Assembly (NCBI RefSeq): GCF_000317795.1
Contig: NC_019791.1
Span: 124,001-188,000, forward strand
From: Caldisphaera lagunensis DSM 15908
Lineage (GTDB): Archaea; Thermoproteota; Thermoprotei_A; Sulfolobales; Acidilobaceae
Reading direction: 5' to 3'
DNA length: 64,000 bases
Shown here: positions 54,901 through 63,914 of the stretch, piece after piece
How the letters are laid out: the number at the start of each line of letters is the position of its first letter
How positions within the stretch are numbered: the stretch's first letter is position 1
Translations under genes and position numbers: made by a program
The notes under the pieces: model-generated
The model's database searches: none
Told to the model about the DNA's origin: nothing
Seen by the model: the letters and a program-made list of their open reading frames with translations, nothing else

Positions 54901-55377
54901 ATTATTAAGCAAAAAGAGAAAATATAAAATTTTTTGGTTATAAAACATCAAATCTATAAAAACTTTTTGGTTATACATGTATATTCTCTTTACAAAGAGC
55001 CTTATCCGACTTTCTCGCAAATATAAAGGCAAAGAGTTTATTTGCTGTATAATGCTGTCAATGATTTCTCAATCATAAGAGAATTTAAGAATAATTGAAA
55101 TCACTATACAACTTTTCTTTAAAAAATATATAATATCAGCAATTAACAAAGAAATCATCACAGCAATTTATATCTAAGATGTTATGTCTTGAAATTTAAT
55201 AAATGGATTATGTTTTTGTAAAAATATTGATTTTTTATCATAACTATAATCATAAAATAACAAAAGATTTTGATTCCATGGTAACATATGCATATAATTA
55301 AATTATTTCAGAAATAAAATTAAATTAAACATATATTTATAACTTCTAATATAATAAATTTATAATAGGAATTTCCA
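54901..55377. other. Intergenic region with a 12-bp direct repeat
   Basis: TTTTTGGTTATA occurs at 54931-54942 and again at 54964-54975, a 33-base spacing. The middle (55000-55080) is less A/T-rich with no open frame. The end holds ATATTTATAACTTC (near 55332-55345), a likely TATA element for the HTH regulator. Nothing else recognised. Confidence 0.35.
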
Positions 55378-56043
55378 ATGCTAATATTAGATTTAACAGT
55401 TAAGAGCGATTGTGGTCTTTCGAAAATATCTCATGATATTAACCAAGAAATTCTTTCATTATCAGTATTTCCAATAAATGAGAAACTTAATTCCGTTACC
55501 ATTATGCTAAAATTATTAGAAAGGGGATCAGATTATGAATTAAAAAGGTGGAAAGTAAGATATAGTGATTTCACTAAATTCGATCTTAATAAGATAGGAA
55601 AAAGCACGTTTATTATAAATGGCGTTAAAGAAGGCCATGGAATTGTAAAGACTCTAGTAAAATATGATTCAGCATTGCTTATGCCAACAATAGCAGGTGA
55701 TAATTATGAAAGATTTCTTATATTATTAAAAAACAAAAAGAACTTAGATTCTTTTATAAAAGAAATAACTAGTGGAAATAAAATATTGAATATTGATTAT
55801 AATGAAGCAAGTACTGGAATTATTATTTCATGGATGTCTAAGGTCCTCCTTGATGTAGGTAATATAAGCAAAAGAGAGTATGAAGTACTTTATAATGCTT
55901 ATAAATACGGTTATTTTAATTGGCCTAGGAAAATTAATGTTGACGCTTTAAGCAAAAAGCTTGAGATTTCGCAGCCTAACCTATTATATCATTTGAGAAA
56001 TTCTATATATAAATTATTATCAAATATCTTATCAGATTCATAA
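55378..56043 (+). CDS. HTH_10 (bacterio-opsin activator-type) transcriptional regulator
   Basis: 221-residue regulator. The N-terminal 140 residues are a mixed alpha/beta ligand-type domain without a clear signature. The C-terminal part is the HTH_10 domain: ISKREYEVLYNAYKYGYFNWPRKI near residues 163-186, then VDALSKKLEISQPNLLYHLR, the recognition helix region. Archaeal members activate specific metabolic genes. The ATG at 55378 lacks a ribosome-binding site and may be leaderless. Its stop codon touches the stop of the convergent CoA-transferase gene with no base between. It could control the CoA-transferase/lyase/MFS group next to it. Confidence 0.87.
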   Translation: MLILDLTVKSDCGLSKISHDINQEILSLSVFPINEKLNSVTIMLKLLERGSDYELKRWKVRYSDFTKFDLNKIGKSTFIINGVKEGHGIVKTLVKYDSALLMPTIAGDNYERFLILLKNKKNLDSFIKEITSGNKILNIDYNEASTGIIISWMSKVLLDVGNISKREYEVLYNAYKYGYFNWPRKINVDALSKKLEISQPNLLYHLRNSIYKLLSNILSDS

Positions 56044-57171
56044 TTAAATTACGCCCTCAATTTCCATTATTTTTATTTCATCTTCATTATATCCAAGTTC
56101 TCTTAATATTTCATACGTGTTTTCACCAAGATCAGGGGCTACATTGCTTTTTATTGAAGTATAAAATGGAGGCTTAGGAACAACTATTTCTCTTTTTTGG
56201 TATAATACATTTATCATTTTAAGCTTTGCATGTTCATCATTAAGCAAATCCCATGGTTTATTTAAGATAGAATAGCTTATATTGCTTTTATCCAATAACT
56301 TTATAAGCTCATAAGAATTAAAAGAATTAATAATTTTATTAAGATAAGGTATTAGGAAGCTTCTGTTTTTATATCTGTCTTCGTTTCTCTTAAATCTATC
56401 ATCATTACATATATCTAAGGATAAGGCATTGCAAAAGTCAATCCATTGTTTATCTGTTGTTACTGCTATGAAAATTGATTTATCATCTTTTGTTTTGAAA
56501 AAATCATAAATACCCCATGCAAATCCTTCTTCATTAATTGGCTTTATAGGTTTACCTAATATTTGATATGTTGATATATGTTGTCCAACAAAAAATAAAG
56601 CAGTTTCAAATAGACCAATATCAACAACTCCTCCTTCATTTGTTTTTTCTCTTTCCAAAATTTTTTGCATTATACCTATAACGGCAAACATTGCAGCTCC
56701 TATATCAACAATTGATGCCCCTAATCTCATTGGTCTATCATTTAAACCTGTCATATATGCCAAACCGCTATGAACTTCTATAGGATAATCTAAAGATTTT
56801 CTATTTTCGTATGGCCCATAACCATATGCTTTAATTGATGCATATATTAATCTTGGATTTATCTTTTTTAATTCTTCATATCCCAAACCCGCATTTTGCA
56901 GTGTTCCACGAGATAAATTATCAATTAATACATCAGATGTCTTAATTAACCTTTTAAATGCTTCTTTCCCTTTTTCTTTAAAAATATCCAAAGATATGCT
57001 TTTTTTATTGTAATTTAAATATGGAAATGTTCCTGAGCTACTCCCAGGTAGCCTTCTAGCAATATCCCCTTCTTTAGGTTTTTCAATCTTTATAACTTCG
57101 AATCCCAATAATGATAATAATAGTCCTGCTGTAGGTCCAGCAACTATATGGCCTATTTCAATTGCTCTCAT
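56044..57171 (-). CDS. Class III (CaiB/BaiF) CoA-transferase
   Basis: 375-residue family III CoA-transferase: IEIGHIVAGPTAGLLLSLLGFEVIKIEKP at the start, NYNKKSISLDI near residue 54, DVLIDNLSRGTL near 80, and YGYGPYENRKSLDYPIEVHSG with the likely catalytic Asp near 128. These enzymes move CoA between acids through an aspartyl-CoA intermediate. GAGGTGTAATT precedes the ATG at 57171. Only two bases separate it from the lyase/synthase gene upstream, so the two form an operon. The CoA acceptor is unknown; a hydroxy-dicarboxylic acid would fit the partner. Confidence 0.91.
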   Translation of the reverse strand: MRAIEIGHIVAGPTAGLLLSLLGFEVIKIEKPKEGDIARRLPGSSSGTFPYLNYNKKSISLDIFKEKGKEAFKRLIKTSDVLIDNLSRGTLQNAGLGYEELKKINPRLIYASIKAYGYGPYENRKSLDYPIEVHSGLAYMTGLNDRPMRLGASIVDIGAAMFAVIGIMQKILEREKTNEGGVVDIGLFETALFFVGQHISTYQILGKPIKPINEEGFAWGIYDFFKTKDDKSIFIAVTTDKQWIDFCNALSLDICNDDRFKRNEDRYKNRSFLIPYLNKIINSFNSYELIKLLDKSNISYSILNKPWDLLNDEHAKLKMINVLYQKREIVVPKPPFYTSIKSNVAPDLGENTYEILRELGYNEDEIKIMEIEGVI

Positions 57172-57173
57172 AA

Positions 57174-58217
57174 TTACACCTCTTTGGATAATTTCAGAAC
57201 ATCATCATAAGAAAGTGATTTACCTTCATTAACACTAACATCCTTAATAAGTTCAACTAGTCTAGAAAGCTTCTCATCACTTAAACTTATTTTATATTTT
57301 TCTAAGATTTTTTTAATCATGCTTCTACCAACGTATACATTAATTGAATATTTTTCTTGAGAAAAGACTGATGAAAAATGTGCATGGGTTCCTGCAGTCA
57401 TAATATTTGTATTTTCTCCTACTATTGGAAAATTTTTTATAAAGAATTCTACTCCTATCTTTTTTAAAATAAGTTCCTTCATATAATCATATAACTCAAA
57501 TAAGGCCTGTTCATTTAATGAAATATTATAACCCATCTTTTTTAAGGCATAGTATATAGTAAATAAATCTGATATCCCATTTCTCTCGCCTATCCCATAA
57601 ACTGTTGCTGAAACTGAGGATGCCCCTTCTTCTATAGCGGATAAACAATTAGCTATTGATAATCCATAATCGTTATGGCAATGGACTTCAATCTCAACAT
57701 CTTTTCCTATCTCATTTATAGCTTGTTTTATTAATGATCTCATAAATACTGGATTAGCATTACCTGTTGTATCTGGGAGCTGAACTTTTTTTAAACCAAT
57801 TTCTTTTAATTTTCTCAAAATGTTTATTATAATTTCTTTATTCGAAACCACATCAACCAAAGCTACAGTAGTCATATCATCAAGCTTAATAGCATACTTT
57901 ATATCTTCAATAACTTTATCAATGTTATCATATTTAAAAGGAAAATGGAGAGATATATGAGCACCTGTTTCATAAATTTGATCGATATCATTTTTAAAAG
58001 CTCTTCCTAATCCATATACATTCTTTATTAGCTTTCTTTTTATTATATCTTCAGTTACCTTTTTTTCAGACCAATGAGCAGAAGGATAACTAACTAATGC
58101 ATTCTGTATTCCAGCATTACCTAGCATTTCAGCAATTTTTATTTTTTCTTCAATTTTATAACTCATCCCGGGTGATTGCAGACCTTCTCTAAGCGTATCA
58201 TCAACTATTTCCACCAT
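57174..58217 (-). CDS. DRE-TIM family aldolase (HMG-CoA lyase / isopropylmalate-synthase superfamily)
   Basis: 347-residue DRE-TIM metallolyase. The start motif is DDTLREGLQSPG (Asp-Arg-Glu) near residue 7, the metal-binding HCHNDYG near 200 and the late YGIGERNG near 230. This last block is of the synthase kind (GIGERxG), while true HMG-CoA lyases carry a G-x-G-G-C-P loop, which is absent. The protein is shorter than isopropylmalate synthase and lacks its regulatory domain. With the CoA-transferase two bases downstream, a catabolic lyase acting on a hydroxyacyl-CoA is my guess; a homocitrate- or citramalate-type synthase is the alternative. A TTG at 58235 is in frame; ATG at 58217 is preferred. 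Confidence 0.82.
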   Translation of the reverse strand: MVEIVDDTLREGLQSPGMSYKIEEKIKIAEMLGNAGIQNALVSYPSAHWSEKKVTEDIIKRKLIKNVYGLGRAFKNDIDQIYETGAHISLHFPFKYDNIDKVIEDIKYAIKLDDMTTVALVDVVSNKEIIINILRKLKEIGLKKVQLPDTTGNANPVFMRSLIKQAINEIGKDVEIEVHCHNDYGLSIANCLSAIEEGASSVSATVYGIGERNGISDLFTIYYALKKMGYNISLNEQALFELYDYMKELILKKIGVEFFIKNFPIVGENTNIMTAGTHAHFSSVFSQEKYSINVYVGRSMIKKILEKYKISLSDEKLSRLVELIKDVSVNEGKSLSYDDVLKLSKEV

Positions 58218-58328
58218 GTTTCTATCCCAAATCAATTATTTTATACTGAAATCTATTTATCTTATATAAAACCCATTTTATTTAATATTTATTATTTTTA
58301 TGATTTATGTATACAAAAGGTGATGTAA

Positions 58329-59681
58329 TTGAGTGTTAGCCAGAAAAGGTATTCTATTGCTGCAAGATTAGATAGATTACCATGGACCAGTTTACATACA
58401 AAACTCCTCATGTTATTAAGTCTTGGAGAATTTTTTGATTTGTATGATTTATTTGCCGGAGGTTTTACAGTTACTCCAATACATCTTTATTATCATGTTG
58501 GCATCGAATCAGCAATATTTTATACCATAGCTATATTCTTCTTGGGTGCATTTGTTGGAGTAATATTACTAGGATATATTGGGGATCTCTTAGGGAGAAG
58601 GACAGTAATAGTAATAAATATGATTATAATGAGCATTGCATATCTATTAACTCCATTTTCTCCTAACATATATGTCTTGGGGGCCTTAAGGTTTATTGCA
58701 GGACTTGGAGCTGGACCCGAGGCGATATTAGTAGTAGATATAATGAGTACCGAATTTTATCCTGCAGCAATAAGAGGGAATAGGCTAGCAATAGCTTATA
58801 CAATAGCATGGATCTCACCAATAATAGTTGCGTTAATATCACTATTTACTATACCTAGTCATTGGCAATGGATTTATTGGGTAGGTGGAATAGGTATTTT
58901 AACAATAATACCTCTTAGATTTATGATACCAGAATCACCTAGGTGGTTGGAAGTCCACAATAAATATGATGAGGCTGATAAGATAGTTTCTCAATTTGAA
59001 CAACAAGCTATAAAAGAAGGGAAAAAGTTACCGGAACCAGTTGAGGTTGAGGTTATAAAGACTGAAAAGGTTCCACTAAGTGAGGCCTTTAAAGGGGTTT
59101 ATCTAAAGAGGATGGTAATGCTATTAATATTCCAATTCTTCCAAGCAGCAGTATATTATGGATTCACATCATTGGCTCCAACAGTTTTGTACTCAAAAGG
59201 ATTCACCTTTGCTAAATCTACAACTATGACTTTCGTAATCTATACTGGGTATTTCATTGGTTCATTATTGTCAATATTTTTAATAGACAAGAAGGTATTT
59301 GATAGAAAATGGCAAATAGTTGTTTACATGACTTTAGCTGGTGTACTAGGTGTATTATTCGGATATTCTCATAGTGTTATTCTACTTGAAACCTCTGGAT
59401 TTTTATTGGCTACCTTTTTAAATCTATTTTCAAATACGTATCATCAATATATGGCTGAAATACTCCCAACAAGGGTAAGGGCTGCTTCTGATGGATTACA
59501 GTACAGTTTAAGTAGATTAGGAACTTTTATATTTCTAACATATTTAGGATCTGTTTTAGTAACATCAGGGCCAACAGCACTTTACCTTACGACGTTTGCA
59601 TTTGCAATAATAGTTGCATTAGATATAGCAGCTTTAGGTCCTAAAGCAACAGGAGAAAGAATAGAAGTAATTGCAAAATAA
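58329..59681 (+). CDS. MFS metabolite:H+ symporter (sugar-porter type)
   Basis: 450-residue MFS protein of the sugar/organic-acid porter kind. Motif A reads GYIGDLLGRRTVIVIN near residue 78, the helix-5 motif FRFIAGLGAGPEAILVVDIMSTE-like segment is near 118 (R-F-I-A-G-L-G-A-G), and PESPRWLEVHNKYDEADKIV near 198 is the family's central-loop signature. Twelve helices. It imports a sugar or organic acid with protons. Start is a TTG at 58329 after GGTGATGTAA. It diverges from the DRE-TIM/CoA-transferase operon by 111 bases, so it probably supplies that pathway's substrate. Confidence 0.9.
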   Translation: MSVSQKRYSIAARLDRLPWTSLHTKLLMLLSLGEFFDLYDLFAGGFTVTPIHLYYHVGIESAIFYTIAIFFLGAFVGVILLGYIGDLLGRRTVIVINMIIMSIAYLLTPFSPNIYVLGALRFIAGLGAGPEAILVVDIMSTEFYPAAIRGNRLAIAYTIAWISPIIVALISLFTIPSHWQWIYWVGGIGILTIIPLRFMIPESPRWLEVHNKYDEADKIVSQFEQQAIKEGKKLPEPVEVEVIKTEKVPLSEAFKGVYLKRMVMLLIFQFFQAAVYYGFTSLAPTVLYSKGFTFAKSTTMTFVIYTGYFIGSLLSIFLIDKKVFDRKWQIVVYMTLAGVLGVLFGYSHSVILLETSGFLLATFLNLFSNTYHQYMAEILPTRVRAASDGLQYSLSRLGTFIFLTYLGSVLVTSGPTALYLTTFAFAIIVALDIAALGPKATGERIEVIAK

Positions 59682-59863
59682 TTTATTATATTTTTAACCT
59701 ATTTTTTAAGATCTATATGAATTATTTAATGCGTTTTGCCTCAAATTAATACGAGGTTTATGATTATCTTTAGCATTTAAAGATAAATAAGTTTTTACAT
59801 TAGCTTTAATTAAAAAACAATAAAAATTTAAAAAGTATCTCATTTTCTTTAAAATTGATAAAA

Positions 59864-60796
59864 ATGGATTGGAAAACAAAAATGGTTAAGGTTGCAAGAA
59901 GGAAAATTTTAGGTAGAAGAGGTGTTTTTATTTTAAGCAATTTTATATCAAATATTTTAACAATACCAAGTTTTGTTGATTCTAGAAGGGAAGGTAAAGA
60001 AAAAGGGATTAGTGCAGTCGTTTTATCATATAATGAACCTGATTGGATAGATTTATCATTAAAAAGCATATCTAACTTAGTTGATGAATATATTGTAGTA
60101 GATTCTTCAAATGATGAGACAACACAAATTATTGAAGAATTATCATCAAAATTACCTATAAAATTAATTAAACAACCACCATTAGGACAGCATATTGCTA
60201 GAAATGAAGCTTTAAAGCATGTTAACTATAAATATGTATTAATATGGGATGCTGATTTTATAGCAACTGATAAATTAATAGAAAAAATTAAAGATTTTGT
60301 TTATAATTCTGATGATAAATTTTATTATTTGGTTTATTATCCATTAATATCATTTTGTGGAGATCTAAGTCATAGATGTAGAGATAAATACCATGTAGAG
60401 CATTGGCTTTTTACATGGTCTAAAAAATTAAAATATCTATGGGATGGTAGAATTGAATATCTTTATTCACCAATATATTATAAGAGGGTTGATTTAAGTT
60501 ATGATCCTTTAGGATATCATATGAGATCTGTAAAGAAACCTGAAAGAGTTGCTTTATCAACACTATTTTATCAAACAAATTATTATGATGTAAAAAATAA
60601 AAAAGGTGAAGAGGAGGCAAACAAATTATTAGAGGAAACTGGTTTAAAGCTTTATAATACGAAGGATTTAAAGGAAATTGGTTTAAAGATAATGAAAGAA
60701 ATGACAATTAATAAACCTTGCTTTGATTATAAGCAATTACCAAAAGAAATAATTGATAGGGCAATTAAAAATGGTATTCCTTTAGGTAAATGCTAA
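59864..60796 (+). CDS. Family 2 glycosyltransferase
   Basis: 310-residue GT-A fold glycosyltransferase. The nucleotide-binding ISAVVLSYNEPDWIDLSLKSI starts near residue 47, DEYIVVDSSNDETTQII near 75, and the metal-binding D-x-D is IWDADF near 130. A Cys/His-rich segment follows (FCGDLSHRCRDKYHVEHW near 167). The N-terminal 45 residues are basic and not part of the domain. It adds a sugar to an unknown acceptor, perhaps a glycolipid or S-layer glycan. The frame opens upstream at a TTG (59855); the ATG at 59864 fits a TATA element TTTAAAAAG about 36 bases before. Confidence 0.85.
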   Translation: MDWKTKMVKVARRKILGRRGVFILSNFISNILTIPSFVDSRREGKEKGISAVVLSYNEPDWIDLSLKSISNLVDEYIVVDSSNDETTQIIEELSSKLPIKLIKQPPLGQHIARNEALKHVNYKYVLIWDADFIATDKLIEKIKDFVYNSDDKFYYLVYYPLISFCGDLSHRCRDKYHVEHWLFTWSKKLKYLWDGRIEYLYSPIYYKRVDLSYDPLGYHMRSVKKPERVALSTLFYQTNYYDVKNKKGEEEANKLLEETGLKLYNTKDLKEIGLKIMKEMTINKPCFDYKQLPKEIIDRAIKNGIPLGKC

Positions 60797-61206
60797 CTAA
60801 TTTTTAATTCAAAGATTTGAATTACAATTTTAATAATAAATCATTAATAATTAATTACCTTATGAGATGCCTATAAATATAAATAAAAACCTTGTTATAA
60901 AAATTTTTATTGTAAATATTAATTCGATATTATAAAAATATTATATGTATTATGTATTTACTATATGAGACCCTCAAAAAACAGGTTTAATAATATATTT
61001 TTACCCAAAATTTTATTACCTTATTTATAATGTAAAATAGAAAAAATTTAATATAATTATGTTACTTTACTATGTAACATAAGAATGCGTATATATGTAA
61101 TCATTGTTTTATGTAAATGGAAATCCCATAATTAATAAAAATTAAGTTAATAAAGCTGTATTTCTTTTAATCAAATTCATCTTAATAAAAATTTAATAAT
61201 TAAGAA
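60797..61206. other. Intergenic region, nothing recognised
   Basis: 410 A/T-rich bases between convergent genes, with stops in all frames and several T-runs that could end either transcript (for example TATATTTTTACCC near 61000). No hairpin or repeat stood out. Confidence 0.4.
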
Positions 61207-62892
61207 TTATGTTTGGTCCATCTTTAAGACCATCTCAGTATTTGTTGGAGGCATATCATCTCTACTAGTTATTAAATCAACGACTATTGGTCCATTAGCT
61301 AAAATTTCTTTTATAGAATTGTCTATTTCTTCATCCCTACTTATTTTTATTCCCCTAATACCAAACGATTCTGCTAATTTAGCAAAATCAGGGTTATTTA
61401 GTTCTGTTCCATAAATTCTATTAGATTTATTAATTAATTGCTTTAAATAAAGGACACGATATGAATTATCATTAACAATTATGATTTTTACGTCCAAATT
61501 TTCATCTTTTATTGTTTGCAAGGCCTCAATGCTCATTAAAGCCTCACCATCTCCTATAATTGCTATTACTTCTCGATCAGGATTTGAAATCTTTGCTCCT
61601 ATTGCAGCAGGTAAGGCAAACCCCATTGATCCTAGATTAGTTGCAGCCATAAATCCTCCAAATTCATATACTTTCATATAATCATATGTATATAAAACGT
61701 GGGTACCTTGACCTCCTATGATGATTCTATTTCTTTTTAATGCATCATTAAGTTTAGAAAAGAACAAAGCAGGATTTACGGCATCTCTATATTTTCTCTT
61801 AAGCGTCTGTTTTATTAGATTGTCCCAATCATTTTTGTATTTTTCTATTTCTTTTTTCCATTGATCATTAATTTTCTTATTTTTGGTATCCCTTTTCAAT
61901 TGATTCACAAGTTCTTTTAGAAAAACTAATGGATCTGCTTTAATTGTTTCATAATATGATGGCCTTAGTTCTGATGAAGGATCATTTGATATAACAACTA
62001 TGCTTTCAGATGGAGTTAAATTAAATCCATATGTTGTTATATCATCAAAGCCTTCTCCAAAGACTAACAGGTAATCTGTTGATTTCAATGCATTATCAGC
62101 ATAAAGAGATCCACCACCATAACCTACTCTGCCTATGCATCTTGGATGATCTTCCTCGCATATCCCTCTTGCATTTCCTGTTGTTAAAATGTAAGAGTCA
62201 GTTATTTCTGATAATTCATAAATGTAACTTCTAGAATTTTCAAAATTAACTTCATTAGAAACTAAAATCAACGGCTTATTGCTTTTCAAAATTTCTTCTT
62301 TTACCCTTTTAACATCTTCTTCATTAACATTTTCTTCTTTTTCATAGCTAATATTTGGAAAATTATTTTCATCTATATTAATTTTTTTATCCCAAATATC
62401 TTCCGGAATTTCTAAGACAACCGGTTTTGGATTTCCATAAAAAAGGTCTATCATAGCTTTTTCAAATTTTTCAACAAATACATCTGGGCTTTCTACATAG
62501 TAATGATATAGATTTAATGCTTTAGATAACCCTTCTTGATCTACCTCTAGCCATGAGTCCGTGTTCTTCAATCTTCTCTTAACACTTCCAGTAATAAGTA
62601 ATAATCTTGATCTATCCTTCATTGCAATACCTAAACCTGTTAATGAGTTTAAAAATCCCCCTCCAGCATGAACAACTGCTGCTGCTGGTTTTTTTGTTGT
62701 TCTATACTCAGCATCTGCAGCAGAAATAGCAACGTTTTCCTTTCTAACTGTTATCTGTTTTATCTCATTTTTGTATTCATATAGAGCATCATAAAAATTT
62801 AATACAGTTGTTCCTATAACACCATAAATTCTTTTTATTCCTAAATTTATTAATCCTCTTGCTAATGCCTCAGATAATTTTATTTCTACCAT
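61207..62892 (-). CDS. ThDP-dependent 2-oxoacid enzyme (acetolactate synthase/decarboxylase superfamily)
   Basis: 561-residue ThDP enzyme, paralogous to IlvB. The catalytic Glu lies in ITVRKENVAISAADAEYR near residue 51, the central domain is recognisable, and the ThDP-Mg motif AIIGDGEALMSIEALQTIK near 445 has its Asn in IIVNDNSYRVL. The substrate-loop His-His pair of decarboxylases is not seen; VVHAGGGFLNSLTGLGIA near 73 is of the synthase kind. It could be a 2-oxoacid decarboxylase, a carboligase or a 2-hydroxyacyl-CoA lyase. It follows the hydroxyacid dehydrogenase by 2 bases, so both act in one route. Start ATG at 62892 has GTGATTAAAA upstream. Confidence 0.86.
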   Translation of the reverse strand: MVEIKLSEALARGLINLGIKRIYGVIGTTVLNFYDALYEYKNEIKQITVRKENVAISAADAEYRTTKKPAAAVVHAGGGFLNSLTGLGIAMKDRSRLLLITGSVKRRLKNTDSWLEVDQEGLSKALNLYHYYVESPDVFVEKFEKAMIDLFYGNPKPVVLEIPEDIWDKKINIDENNFPNISYEKEENVNEEDVKRVKEEILKSNKPLILVSNEVNFENSRSYIYELSEITDSYILTTGNARGICEEDHPRCIGRVGYGGGSLYADNALKSTDYLLVFGEGFDDITTYGFNLTPSESIVVISNDPSSELRPSYYETIKADPLVFLKELVNQLKRDTKNKKINDQWKKEIEKYKNDWDNLIKQTLKRKYRDAVNPALFFSKLNDALKRNRIIIGGQGTHVLYTYDYMKVYEFGGFMAATNLGSMGFALPAAIGAKISNPDREVIAIIGDGEALMSIEALQTIKDENLDVKIIIVNDNSYRVLYLKQLINKSNRIYGTELNNPDFAKLAESFGIRGIKISRDEEIDNSIKEILANGPIVVDLITSRDDMPPTNTEMVLKMDQT

Positions 62893-62894
62893 TT

Positions 62895-63914
62895 TTAATC
62901 ACTGTTGACAACATTTTCAGGTTTTTGTCCCAATAAAACTCTTATCACATTTTCTATTGATACTTGTATAATCCTCATTCTTGTATCAGTATTTGCGCCA
63001 GCAATGTGGGGAGTTAATATTAAGTTTACATTGGGATTCTTTCTGCTCAAAGAAATTAATGGATGATTTATATCAGGGGGTTCTTTATCAAACACATCTA
63101 TAGCTGCTCCAGCAATTATTCCATTTTGCAACGCATTTGCCAAAGCTTCATTATCAATGAGTTCTCCTCTTGAAGCATTTATTAAAATTGATGATGGCTT
63201 CATCATTCTCAATTCTCTCATTGTTATCATTTTTCTTGTCTCATTGGTTAATGGTACGTGAAGAGATATTATATCGCTGTCCCTAAGAATTTGATTAATT
63301 GGTTTAAATGTTACGTTTAAATTTTTTTCATCGTTTTCATTAAGTCTTACTTTATCATAATAAAAAACCTTAACATTAAATGGAATTAATCTCTTTGCTA
63401 ATTCCTTTCCTATCCTTCCCATACCAATAATTCCCCAGCTTTTTCCATACAAATCATAGGTTCCCATATCCATTAATTCCCACTGATACCATTTACCTTC
63501 TTTGATGCTGTTGTTAGCTAAGATTAACCTTTTTAACAAAGATAATGCAACCATGATTGCATATTCTGCAACAGATAAAGAATTGGCTGAACCTATATTT
63601 GCAACAGGAATTCCTTTTTGTTTACATGCCTCTATATCTATATGATCAAAACCTGTCGAGGGTTGTTGTAATAATTTTACACGAGGCCCAAACATTTCAC
63701 ACAAGCTTTTATCAATTTTAATTTTCATTGTATGATCTCCTAAAATAACATCTGCTTTTTGTAATGCATCTTTTATTTTATCCATATTTGTTAAATCAGA
63801 AAATACCTCAATATTAACCTTCTTTTGAAGCTTATTTGCATATGGTTCAAATAAAGATTGATAAAAGGCTTTTGGAAGGGGTCCAAATGCAACTACATTA
63901 CTTTCTTCTTCCAA
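62895..63914 (-). CDS. D-isomer-specific 2-hydroxyacid dehydrogenase
   Basis: 339-residue NAD(P)-linked D-2-hydroxyacid dehydrogenase. The Rossmann motif is WGIIGMGRIGKELAKRL near residue 162, and the catalytic Arg/Glu/His are in LINASRGELID (near 240), DVFDKEPPD (near 270) and LTPHIAGAN (near 292). It interconverts a 2-oxoacid and its D-hydroxy acid. The N-terminal half is slightly divergent from 3-phosphoglycerate and glyoxylate dehydrogenases, and the substrate is unknown. Start is a TTG at 63914 after GGTGAGAAA. It leads the operon with the ThDP enzyme: together they could reduce a 2-oxoacid or oxidise a hydroxyacid and split or decarboxylate the product. Confidence 0.92.
   Translation of the reverse strand: MEEESNVVAFGPLPKAFYQSLFEPYANKLQKKVNIEVFSDLTNMDKIKDALQKADVILGDHTMKIKIDKSLCEMFGPRVKLLQQPSTGFDHIDIEACKQKGIPVANIGSANSLSVAEYAIMVALSLLKRLILANNSIKEGKWYQWELMDMGTYDLYGKSWGIIGMGRIGKELAKRLIPFNVKVFYYDKVRLNENDEKNLNVTFKPINQILRDSDIISLHVPLTNETRKMITMRELRMMKPSSILINASRGELIDNEALANALQNGIIAGAAIDVFDKEPPDINHPLISLSRKNPNVNLILTPHIAGANTDTRMRIIQVSIENVIRVLLGQKPENVVNSD

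Noticed and set aside
54931-54975. Direct repeat TTTTTGGTTATA as an operator or insertion trace
   Set aside because: Only two 12-base copies of low complexity, downstream of a gene, with no further support.
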